NCBI RefSeq assembly: GCF_039941195.1
Contig: NZ_JBDVFA010000098.1
Span: 112,812 to 176,811, forward strand
Reading direction: 5' to 3'
Length of the DNA stretch: 64,000 bases
Source: Aurantibacter_A sp039941195
Lineage (GTDB): Bacteria > Bacteroidota > Bacteroidia > Flavobacteriales > Flavobacteriaceae
Shown here: positions 27,963-36,172 of the stretch, one piece after another
Numbering within the stretch: position 1 is the stretch's first letter
Layout of the letters: each line of letters begins with the position of its first letter
Made by a program: the position numbers and the translations under genes
Notes under the pieces: model-generated
Told to the model about the DNA's origin: nothing
The model's database searches: none
What the model saw: only the letters and a program-made list of their open reading frames with translations

Positions 27963-30164
27963 TTATGGTTTTGGAGCGCTAATAGCTTCTGCATAGCGTC
28001 CAGCCCAATAGGGCAATAAATATATATACGGGGCGTATTCCTGTTTAGCACTACCCCCGTTATTTCTATAAGCACCATTATGTTTATGCAAAACTCGTTC
28101 ATCTCCAGGCAATACTTCTGAATAGGTCTGACTTCTGAAGTTGGGCTCAATTTCAACTAAATCTTTACGGTGACTATTATCAATTTTCCAATCAATTAAA
28201 TCCATTGGAAATTCTCTTAAATTCCAAGCTGAATCTTCACTATCAATAGTTTTTGCACCACTTAAGGCAAACAGATAATTCCATAATGGATTTTTCTCAG
28301 AGCGCTCCACCTCCCAATGACTTTTTACTGTTTCAAAATGCTTTGCACGTTGTTCTTCTGTAAACGAGTAATTGACAAAACTTGGAATAGTTAAAAAATA
28401 CATTTCGTCATCGGAGTGATTCCAACGATCACTTAAATCTTCGCCTTCAACATATCCTATAGTTGTAGCAGGGCGATTCGCATTTTCATCATAACCATAT
28501 CTTTTAATCAACTTTAGAGCTGCTTTCTTATACTTTTCATCCTTTGTAAAATGATATGTGGTTTGTAAAAATGAAAGAATAAGCGTTGAATTTAATCTGC
28601 GATCACCAACATTTGTAGGAAAGCTATTCACGTATTTTGGGTTCCATTTACCCCAAGCCGTTGGTTCTCCGTTCCAATCAACCAAATACCAATTATTATC
28701 CATTATATGATCCATCTGAATTTTTATTTGATGAATTGCGCGATCTTTCCATTCTTCATCTGGAGCCAATTCTGCAAAAAGCGCATGAACATAGAAATGT
28801 CCACAAGTTTCATCACTACTAGTTGTAGATTTCCAACGCCATTTTTTATCATCTGCCAATTGCCAAATTCTACCATTTTCAGCAACATGTTTTTTATACC
28901 ATTCTTCGGAAAATCCGTTAGCATGTAAACCTACTTCATAACCATCACGTTCAAATGATCTTGCAGGAAATCCACTCATCGGCGGAAGTGCTGTTAATCT
29001 TTCCATTGCTTCAAAAGCTTCATATGCATTTTGCTTTGCATCTTCATCTTTCGTTACCGCATAACGGTATAATTCACCTGCCAAATACATAGAAGTCCAT
29101 AAGCCATCATTATCAGTATCCTTATAATAACCGGAAGTTAAATCTCCTGGTATTTTCAAACTTAAATTAGCCGTAAAACCGTACCTAATGTGCCTTAAAC
29201 GTTGAATTTTTTGAAAATAAGCCGCTTTGTCGGCAAGTGTCATCGACACAAATTTAATTTGTGACATTCCGCTTTTAGTAGCTATTAATACACTATTTTC
29301 TGGTCCTTCAGCTATATCAATTACTTCATCGTCTACTAACCATCGCTTTGAAGCGTAATAATCATACTTACCATCTTCACGCAATTTAAAAGCTCCTTTT
29401 GTTGAACCAAACCAAAGTGAATTATTTATATTTTTAATTGTAGTAATTTCTGTCCAAGGAAGTTTTTCATTGATATCCCCAGGGGTAGCAGCAGTACCTG
29501 ATAATGTAATAATCCCATTTTCAGTACCAACCATAACGTCATTTTTAAACACAGCAAGTGCCGTAAGACTGGAACCTGTATATATTTTATTCCATTTAGG
29601 GTTGGTAATTGAAACAGCATAAACAGCTCCCTTGCCTAAAATTAAAAATCGATTTTGATTTTCATCGTATACTATGGAGGTAAGGTTCAATCCGGTTTGC
29701 TGAGTTTCCCAAATTGTTTTCCCTTCTTTATCAATTAATTTTATTGTCTTCGATGAAGCAACCAAACTTGTAAAATCTGAACCAATTGCAAAATGTGAAG
29801 GTGATTGCATACCGTGCTCAACCTCAAAGGTACCTCCCCATGCATTGCTTAATACTGAATTCTCCGTTAAATAAACAAACTGCTTTTTATAAGTATCAAA
29901 AGCAACAATATTCATATCTGTTAAGGGTCTGTATTGTAAATCGGAGGATAATTCTTTTTCAAAGGCGTTTAACACTCCTTCATTAGAAAGCACTTTTATA
30001 GCCAAATTACGATCACTTCTAACTTGTAAAACAGTTACATTTTTATTGGCCTCGTTTAGTTCAAACTTTTCAGCAAAATCTTGAAGAAATGGCACATCAA
30101 GATATTCCTGAGCATTTAAATTTACTGATACTATTAAACACGTAACTACAATTAGTTTTTTCAT
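27963..30164 (-). CDS. Secreted two-domain protein: beta-propeller (Reg_prop-like) plus helical toroid, copy 1
   Basis: A 733-residue protein with a type I signal peptide ending in NLNAQ. About residues 30-310 form propeller blades (repeats such as SLWFGSTKGAFKL and GIITLSG). About residues 320-730 are helix-rich and begin with the segment DTDNDGLWTSMYLAGELYRY. Highly conserved positions shared with the paralog at 33744-35996 are KWRWKSTTSSDETCGH (near residue 450), WGKWNPKYVN, RRLNSTLILSFL, DLIDWKIDN and LLPYWAGRYAE. The alternating helices and Trp/Asp clusters resemble (alpha/alpha)6 glycoside hydrolases or lyases, but I do not recognise a characterised family. It is divergent from the FG-GAP gene and followed by the GDPD lipoprotein gene. 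Confidence 0.75.
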   Translation of the reverse strand: MKKLIVVTCLIVSVNLNAQEYLDVPFLQDFAEKFELNEANKNVTVLQVRSDRNLAIKVLSNEGVLNAFEKELSSDLQYRPLTDMNIVAFDTYKKQFVYLTENSVLSNAWGGTFEVEHGMQSPSHFAIGSDFTSLVASSKTIKLIDKEGKTIWETQQTGLNLTSIVYDENQNRFLILGKGAVYAVSITNPKWNKIYTGSSLTALAVFKNDVMVGTENGIITLSGTAATPGDINEKLPWTEITTIKNINNSLWFGSTKGAFKLREDGKYDYYASKRWLVDDEVIDIAEGPENSVLIATKSGMSQIKFVSMTLADKAAYFQKIQRLRHIRYGFTANLSLKIPGDLTSGYYKDTDNDGLWTSMYLAGELYRYAVTKDEDAKQNAYEAFEAMERLTALPPMSGFPARSFERDGYEVGLHANGFSEEWYKKHVAENGRIWQLADDKKWRWKSTTSSDETCGHFYVHALFAELAPDEEWKDRAIHQIKIQMDHIMDNNWYLVDWNGEPTAWGKWNPKYVNSFPTNVGDRRLNSTLILSFLQTTYHFTKDEKYKKAALKLIKRYGYDENANRPATTIGYVEGEDLSDRWNHSDDEMYFLTIPSFVNYSFTEEQRAKHFETVKSHWEVERSEKNPLWNYLFALSGAKTIDSEDSAWNLREFPMDLIDWKIDNSHRKDLVEIEPNFRSQTYSEVLPGDERVLHKHNGAYRNNGGSAKQEYAPYIYLLPYWAGRYAEAISAPKP

Positions 30165-30503
30165 AATAAATTAGAATTATTTCAATGGATAAAATTACCC
30201 ATATACCTCCATGCTTGTTTCATCATTATTGATTAAAATACATTAAATATTGACCTGAAATAAAATATAAAAAAACTCCTAAACACTTTAATATCAACAA
30301 TTTCATTATATAATTGCATGGTTTTCAATTAAATTAATGTATTTTTTACAACAATTAAAGCTAAAACAGCATTATTGACCATAAGTCAAAAAAATGCTGT
30401 TCGGGTTAATTTTCCATATAAATAAATCAATTATTATGTGGTGAAATATTACTAACATTAGTACATTTATTCTAAACACATATAGAATATTATTATAAGT
30501 ATT
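30165..30503. promoter_or_regulatory. 339-base divergent intergenic region with nested inverted repeat
   Basis: AT-rich spacer between the divergent propeller/helical-domain and FG-GAP genes; no open frame was seen. It holds a nested inverted repeat: outer arms AACAGCATT (30365-30373) and AATGCTGTT (30393-30401), inner arms TTGAC (30375-30379) and GTCAA (30385-30389). No T tract follows, so it looks more like an operator or an RNA hairpin than a terminator. No perfect TAnnTTTG promoter was found on either strand. Confidence 0.4.
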
Positions 30504-32474
30504 ATGAATTGGAACAAGCCACTTTTTTTAATAACATTATTCCTAATTCTCGCTTATGATGTAAATGATAAACCTAACGAGTTATCTCGAACTTTATCTC
30601 CAAAATTTGAAAGATTAGCATACAATAACCCAGACCTAACGGTAGACTTAGGGGTTGGTTTATGGGCATCTCCACTACCTATTGATTATGATAATGATGG
30701 AGACTTAGACTTATTAGTTTCATGTAACGATGTTCCTTTTAATGGCATCTTCTTTTTTGAAAATAAGAGTGGCGAGGCATTCCCTGTTTTTGAACCTCCT
30801 GTTAAGGTCAGTAAACCAATTAAACATATTCAAGTTTCATATGTTGATGGTAAACCTCGTTTTTTAAAACCAGGCCAAGAGCTTTTAGATTTTAAATCGT
30901 CTTTTAATGATAAAGGAGTTTCGCTGTTTCCAGGTAATACCTTTTCAAAACTTCATAACAACATTCGTTTTAATCAATGGAAATATGTCGATTATGAAAA
31001 TGATGGTGATTTAGATATTATTGTTGGTATTCAAGATGGCGAAGATTATGGCTGGGACAATGCTTTTGATGAAAATGGTATATGGACAAATGGTCCGCTA
31101 CATGGTTATGTTTATCTTATTGAATATGATAATGGCGCATATAAATTGAAAGATAAAATATTAGCAAGTGGAGCACCTATTGATGTTTACGGAGCACCTT
31201 CTCCAAATTTTGACGACTATGATAATGATGGAGATCTCGATATTATTTGCGGGGAATTTTTAGACAAATTTACCTATTTTGAGAATATAGGTACTCGAGA
31301 AAAACCAGAATATGCTAAAGGAAAATATCTTGAAAATGAAGCTGGTGTACTAACCATGGATTTAGAAATGATATTGCCAGTTTCATTAGATTGGGATAAA
31401 GATGGCGATATAGATTTAGTAGTAGGTGATGAAGATGGTCGCGTAGCATTTATAGAAAATACGGGAATAACCAAGAACGGGATGCCGATTTTTAACAGCC
31501 CTAAATACTTTAAACAGAAAGCAGAACACGTTAAATTTGGAGCACTTGTTACTCCATTTAGCACGGACTGGGATGATGATGGAGATGAAGACCTTATCTG
31601 TGGCAATTCTGCAGGATATCTTTCTTTTATTGAAAATTTAGATGGCGCTGATACTCCAAAATGGGATGCTCCTAAATATTTAAAGAACGATGGTGAAGTT
31701 ATAAGAATTCAAGCAGGTGAAAGTGGTTCTATTCAAGGGCCATGTGAAGCTAAATGGGGATATACAACATTATCCGTTGAAGATTGGAACAATGATGGCT
31801 TAAAAGATATTCTAGTAAATTCCGTCTGGGGAAAAGTAATTTGGTATGAAAACATTGGAACAAAAGGAAATCCAAAACTAGCCAAAGAACAACCCATTAA
31901 AGTAAAATGGGATAATGACACCCCTAAGCCCGAATGGTATTGGTGGGATCCTGAGCCTAATACTTTAGCAACACAGTGGAGAACAACACCAAATGCTATT
32001 GATTGGAACAAAGATGGTTTAATGGATTTAGTTATGTTAGACCAAGAAGGCTATCTAAGTTTTTATGAACGCTTTAAAGATGGTGAAGATTTAATATTAA
32101 GACCTGGACAACGTATTTTTAAAACTACGAATGGCACTTATGACCGTAAGAACCAATTTATCAATAAATCTAATGGCCCATTACGGCTTAGTGAGCAAAA
32201 ATATGGCAGTAGTGGAAGAAGAAAATTAGCCTTTGGTGATTGGGATTTAGATGGTGATACTGATATTTTAATAAACGGCATAAATGCTGCACTTTTAGAA
32301 AACACCAAACAAAATAAAAACCGAGTAGAATATAAATTCAAAGGTAACTTATCGAACATAAAATTAGCAGGACACACGACGAGTCCAACTTTAGTTAATT
32401 GGGATAATGAAGGAAAGCCAGACTTACTTTTAGGAGCTGAAGATGGCTATTTTTACTACTATAAAAATGACTAG
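30504..32474 (+). CDS. FG-GAP/VCBS-repeat propeller protein
   Basis: A 656-residue protein with a short hydrophobic N-terminus (FLITLFLILAY) and about nine calcium-loop repeats of the DxDxDGDxDL type, for example DYDNDGDLDLLV, DYENDGDLDIIVG, DWDKDGDIDLVVG, DWNKDGLMDLVM and DWDLDGDTDILI, ending with NWDNEGKPDLLLG. These form an integrin-alpha-like or rhamnogalacturonan-lyase-like propeller, used for adhesion, carbohydrate binding or catalysis. It is divergent from the propeller/helical-domain gene and 26 bases upstream of a thioredoxin-like lipoprotein gene. A decayed copy of its 3' end lies at 36028-36123. Confidence 0.85.
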   Translation: MNWNKPLFLITLFLILAYDVNDKPNELSRTLSPKFERLAYNNPDLTVDLGVGLWASPLPIDYDNDGDLDLLVSCNDVPFNGIFFFENKSGEAFPVFEPPVKVSKPIKHIQVSYVDGKPRFLKPGQELLDFKSSFNDKGVSLFPGNTFSKLHNNIRFNQWKYVDYENDGDLDIIVGIQDGEDYGWDNAFDENGIWTNGPLHGYVYLIEYDNGAYKLKDKILASGAPIDVYGAPSPNFDDYDNDGDLDIICGEFLDKFTYFENIGTREKPEYAKGKYLENEAGVLTMDLEMILPVSLDWDKDGDIDLVVGDEDGRVAFIENTGITKNGMPIFNSPKYFKQKAEHVKFGALVTPFSTDWDDDGDEDLICGNSAGYLSFIENLDGADTPKWDAPKYLKNDGEVIRIQAGESGSIQGPCEAKWGYTTLSVEDWNNDGLKDILVNSVWGKVIWYENIGTKGNPKLAKEQPIKVKWDNDTPKPEWYWWDPEPNTLATQWRTTPNAIDWNKDGLMDLVMLDQEGYLSFYERFKDGEDLILRPGQRIFKTTNGTYDRKNQFINKSNGPLRLSEQKYGSSGRRKLAFGDWDLDGDTDILINGINAALLENTKQNKNRVEYKFKGNLSNIKLAGHTTSPTLVNWDNEGKPDLLLGAEDGYFYYYKND

Positions 32475-32500
32475 ATTCATGCCTCGAAAAAAATTGAACA

Positions 32501-33634
32501 ATGAAACAACTTTTAGCTATTCTTATTATTCTATTTCTGAACTCATGCATTACGAATGAAGAACGAGACTCATATTTGATAGAAGGCACCTTAAAAAACA
32601 TACCAGATGGTACAATAATAGATTTATCGTTGCACATTGGAAGAAACGGCCAGAGAATAAATTCTGATACAATTATTGATGGACGGTTTAAATTTAATGA
32701 CACTTTAAAAATACGACCTTCGAAAATGTCTCTAAAATTTAGGGATGGAAAGAATTATTACGGAAGTTGCGATTTATGGGTTGATTATGAAGTGATAAAA
32801 GTAGACGGTTACAGCAAATATCCAACTTCATGGGTTGTTACTGGTAAAAACAAGGAACAAGTAGCACTTAATAGCATTAAGAATAAAATAAGAAAAATTG
32901 AAACTAAAAAGGATAGTATTCGCTTGCTAATAAAGAACAGCCTAAAAGGTGCAGATGCGACAGAACTTTTATGGGATGCTTTTGACTCGGTTGAGACAAT
33001 AGCAAACGCAATTGAATTAAAGGCAATTGAAGAAAACCCGAATAGCTTAAGTGCCATTGAAATACTTTATAGGAATGCTAAATTTGACTCCACTATAACT
33101 AAAAATCAAATTAAAAAAATCTACGACAAATTAGATACCAGCTATCAAAAAACCATATTTGCAGAAGGATTATTGTCAATAATACAAGAAAAAAATATTC
33201 CTGAAATTGGTGATTCCATGACAAACATTGTAGCTTTTGACCCAGATGGCAAAAAGTACGACTTAAATGGATTTAAGGGGAAGTATATTTTATTAGATTT
33301 TTGGGCTTCAGCTTGCGCCCCTTGTGTACAGGCACTACCAGAAACTAGAAATTTATATGCCAATAATAATGAGCAACTCACAATAATTGGTGTAAATATG
33401 GATGATAATCTAGATTTATGGAAAAAGAGTTCACAAAGACATAACATAACATGGGAGAATATTTCTGATGGCAAAGGGAGTATTGCAGGTGCATCGGCTG
33501 AGTATGGCATAAAAGTATTTCCGACCTACTTCTTAATTGACCCAAATGGCACCATAATTGACAAATGGATTGGTTACGAACCTAATGAATTAACTGAAAA
33601 AATGAGTCAGCATATTAAAGAATTAAAAATCTAA
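32501..33634 (+). CDS. TlpA-like thioredoxin-fold lipoprotein with N-terminal DUF4369-type domain
   Basis: A 377-residue lipoprotein (lipobox LNSC, Cys16). The N-terminal part (about residues 25-110, starting YLIEGTLKNIPDGTIIDL) matches the DUF4369 beta domain. A helical linker follows, then an AhpC/TSA-thioredoxin domain with the redox motif ASACAPCVQALPE, the VNMDDNLDLW segment and the cis-Pro strand VFPTYFLIDPNG. It reduces or exchanges disulfides at the periplasmic side. It is co-transcribed with the FG-GAP gene (26-base gap) and may assist folding of exported partners. Confidence 0.88.
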   Translation: MKQLLAILIILFLNSCITNEERDSYLIEGTLKNIPDGTIIDLSLHIGRNGQRINSDTIIDGRFKFNDTLKIRPSKMSLKFRDGKNYYGSCDLWVDYEVIKVDGYSKYPTSWVVTGKNKEQVALNSIKNKIRKIETKKDSIRLLIKNSLKGADATELLWDAFDSVETIANAIELKAIEENPNSLSAIEILYRNAKFDSTITKNQIKKIYDKLDTSYQKTIFAEGLLSIIQEKNIPEIGDSMTNIVAFDPDGKKYDLNGFKGKYILLDFWASACAPCVQALPETRNLYANNNEQLTIIGVNMDDNLDLWKKSSQRHNITWENISDGKGSIAGASAEYGIKVFPTYFLIDPNGTIIDKWIGYEPNELTEKMSQHIKELKI

Positions 33635-33743
33635 TATTAACAGCTATAAAGAAATATTTCTATACTAAAGACCTCATGCACTCTAAAATGCCGACACTTA
33701 GATTCAACTTTGTAGAAAATATATAGGAAGTCTAAAAAAAAGT

Positions 33744-35996
33744 TTATTTATTGATAATTATCTCTTGGTAGCGCCCCATCCAATAGGGTAAAAGCCAGAA
33801 TACAGGTTCCTTTTCTTGACTTGGGTTTCCAACAATAGCTTCATATATATTATTATCCCAACGTACCGTACGGTATTCGCTTGGTGGTCGTAGTGCTACC
33901 TGTAGTTCCTCTAAAATGGGTTCCCTGACCACATTTAAATCTTCACGCTTGCCATTATCAATATGCCAATCGATTAAATCTAACGGTGCATTCTTTAAAA
34001 AAGCAATGGAGGCATCTAGTTCATGACTGCCGCCGGAAAGATAATTATAGGCAAAATTCACAAGAGGACTTTTTGTTTGCCTATTCTTTTCAAACCACTT
34101 ATTTAAATGGCTTACATATTCTTTTTTAAGCTTAGGGTCATGCTCATATTTGATCAATGGAGGATACACATACAAAGCCATATAGATATCAAAATACGTT
34201 TCCCAAGCTGGGTTTGTATCATGCAACATTTTTGCATTTTCAAGATAGCCTTCCTCACTTATTAAATTAGAATATTCTTTTTGATATTTTTCTTCCTTCG
34301 TAATTTGATATGTGAATTTTAAAAAAGAAAGTAATTCTAAGGAGTTCAATGCTCGTTCTGGTGCCCAGTCTGGATTTTGATTTAGCATTTTAGGTGACCA
34401 TACGCCCCATTTTGTATGTTTACCATCTACTCCTACCAAGTTAAAATCATTTGTAATCAAATGATCCATGATTTTACTAAAGTGATTTGCTACACGTACT
34501 TTTTCTTCCTTATCTGCAACTAGGGTATAATAACAGTAGTATCCAAAAAGATGCCCGCAAAGTTCATCACTACTTGTATCTCCTTTCCATTTCCATTTTC
34601 CATCCTTAGAAAAGTGCCAACGTTGTTCTACCGGTTTTTGCCTTGGGTCGTTTATGATTTCATCAGCCAATTGCTTATTTGAATAGGTACGATTCATATC
34701 ATGTGAATTTTCCCATGAAACTGGAATAATCGTACGAGCAAAAAATCCATCAATTTCGGTTACTTCTCGCAAAAAATGTAAAAAATCAAATGCCTTTTTA
34801 GCTCTTTCTTTTGCTTCTGGGTTTTTTGTAGCGGCGTATCGAAATGATTCCATAGCCAAATACATTGCCGTATATTCGCCATCATTATCATCATCTTCTG
34901 GAATTATAGTTGTGGTATCCCCAGGAATGGTCAATTTGGACCTACCTACAATCCAAGGTTCTCGAACATGGCGCTTAATTAATTTCTTATAGAAATAATC
35001 TGCTTTGGATTTAAGTGTCATTTGTTTTTTCTTAATGCTACTTACTCCATTAGCTGTTGCTATCCAAGCATTACCATTAATATCAAAAGCAATATCCCGT
35101 ACTTCATTGTTCATTAACCAACGTCTACTTAACCGTACTGAATATTCTTTTTCCTTTGGTTTAAATCTTGTAATTCCATAATTCGTACCAACCCACATCG
35201 TTCCATCTGGTGCATTTGCAACTACATTAACATTCGCATTAGGCAAACCGTCTTTTGGTAACTTTTCACTCAGTTTTTCTGTAGCATTGCGAATAGTAAT
35301 ACCCCCCAATCCACCTACCCATAATTTTCCTTCATTGTCATAATCAATACCTTTAACATAAGCGCTCACCAAATCTTCGTTCTTCTGATAAACACTTACT
35401 TTTTTTTCATTGCAATGATATAATCCAACATCAGTCCCTATCCACAAACCACCATTGTTATCAGACAAAGCCACACGTATACTTTTAGCAATAGTATAAT
35501 CCTTTTTATGCCAAACCCCTTTTTCATAAAACCAAATACCATAAGGGCCTAAGGCGTACACACCTTCTTTAGCGCACACAATTTTAGCAATTGGCGATTT
35601 AGGTCCGTCCATTTTTTCCAATTTTCCAGATTGATAGGAGTAGACTGCATTCCAGGTAGCCATCCAAACAGCACCTGAAGAATCTAATGCGATATCATAT
35701 GCAGGTCCCGAATCTTTATCCGAAAACAATGGTTTCCAATCTTGCGAAGTGGCAATCTTTTTATAAACACCATTTTTAGTAGCAGCCCAAATAGTTTGAT
35801 CAAAATCAGGTAATACAGCCCTAATATCATTTGCATCAGAATTGTCAGCATCAACTAAAAAACCTTCATGATATTCTTGTTCAAAAGGTACATCAGCATA
35901 AAACAATTTGTCTTCAATCTCGGCTTCAACAATATTATTTTCAACTTGCTTACATGATAAAACGACTAATAGTAATAGTAAAATTGAATTTCTCAT
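33744..35996 (-). CDS. Propeller plus helical-toroid lipoprotein, copy 2
   Basis: A 750-residue paralog of the protein at 27963-30164, but with a lipobox (VVLSC, Cys15) instead of a type I signal. The propeller blades are clearer here, with two-component-regulator-type repeats: TIWAATKNGVYKK, GLWIGTDVGLYHC, KLWVGGLGGITIR, TMWVGTNYGITRF and NAWIATANGVSSI (about residues 65-330). The helical domain (about 340-750) keeps DDDNDGEYTAMYLAMESFRY, KWKGDTSSDELCGHLFGYY (near residue 475), WGVWSPKMLN, RALNSLELLSFL, LDLIDWHIDNGKREDL and LLPYWMGRYQE. No DNA-binding or kinase domain is present, so it is not a hybrid two-component sensor. Its function is unknown. Confidence 0.75.
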   Translation of the reverse strand: MRNSILLLLLVVLSCKQVENNIVEAEIEDKLFYADVPFEQEYHEGFLVDADNSDANDIRAVLPDFDQTIWAATKNGVYKKIATSQDWKPLFSDKDSGPAYDIALDSSGAVWMATWNAVYSYQSGKLEKMDGPKSPIAKIVCAKEGVYALGPYGIWFYEKGVWHKKDYTIAKSIRVALSDNNGGLWIGTDVGLYHCNEKKVSVYQKNEDLVSAYVKGIDYDNEGKLWVGGLGGITIRNATEKLSEKLPKDGLPNANVNVVANAPDGTMWVGTNYGITRFKPKEKEYSVRLSRRWLMNNEVRDIAFDINGNAWIATANGVSSIKKKQMTLKSKADYFYKKLIKRHVREPWIVGRSKLTIPGDTTTIIPEDDDNDGEYTAMYLAMESFRYAATKNPEAKERAKKAFDFLHFLREVTEIDGFFARTIIPVSWENSHDMNRTYSNKQLADEIINDPRQKPVEQRWHFSKDGKWKWKGDTSSDELCGHLFGYYCYYTLVADKEEKVRVANHFSKIMDHLITNDFNLVGVDGKHTKWGVWSPKMLNQNPDWAPERALNSLELLSFLKFTYQITKEEKYQKEYSNLISEEGYLENAKMLHDTNPAWETYFDIYMALYVYPPLIKYEHDPKLKKEYVSHLNKWFEKNRQTKSPLVNFAYNYLSGGSHELDASIAFLKNAPLDLIDWHIDNGKREDLNVVREPILEELQVALRPPSEYRTVRWDNNIYEAIVGNPSQEKEPVFWLLPYWMGRYQEIIINK

Positions 35997-36027
35997 GTTT
36001 ATTTAATAATTATACTTCCAAAAAGCT

Positions 36028-36123
36028 ACTGTTCTAACTTTAAGTAATCAGGATAAGAAAGGAAAACCCGACCTACTGTTAAGAACTGAGAATGGTTATT
36101 TTACTATTATAAAAGATTTATAG
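36028..36123 (+). pseudogene. Degraded 3' end of a second FG-GAP gene
   Basis: In frame with a TAG at 36121-36123, this stretch translates to LTLSNQDKKGKPDLLL followed by RTENGYFTIIKDL. It aligns without internal gaps to the last residues of the protein at 30504-32474 (LVNWDNEGKPDLLLGAEDGY). The DNA also aligns, for example GGAAA(A/G)CC(C/A)GACCTACTG against GGAAAGCCAGACTTACTT. There is no start codon or upstream coding sequence: only this tail survives, and the bases before it belong to the 5' region of the divergent copy 2 gene. A one-base slip after TATTTT would give an even closer match to the parent ending, so a small deletion is possible. Confidence 0.7.
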
Positions 36124-36153
36124 AAGACTTTGAATATATATACAAAGTCTTCT
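36122..36153. terminator. Hairpin between the FG-GAP remnant and the phosphoesterase gene
   Basis: A perfect 11-base inverted repeat (36122-36132 with 36143-36153) surrounds the AT loop AATATATATA. There is no strong T run on either side. It may be the surviving terminator of the lost FG-GAP copy and may also end the phosphoesterase transcript from the right. Confidence 0.5.
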
Positions 36154-36172
36154 ATTGTCTTAATTTAGCTTA

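Noticed and set aside
33645..33664. Palindrome AGAAATATTTCT between convergent genes
   Set aside because: Short, AT-only apart from the ends, and expected by chance in sequence of this composition.
33744..35996. Hybrid two-component sensor, because of Reg_prop-type repeats
   Set aside because: No transmembrane segment follows the propeller, and there is no histidine kinase, receiver or HTH domain. The C-terminus is a helical domain shared with the secreted paralog.
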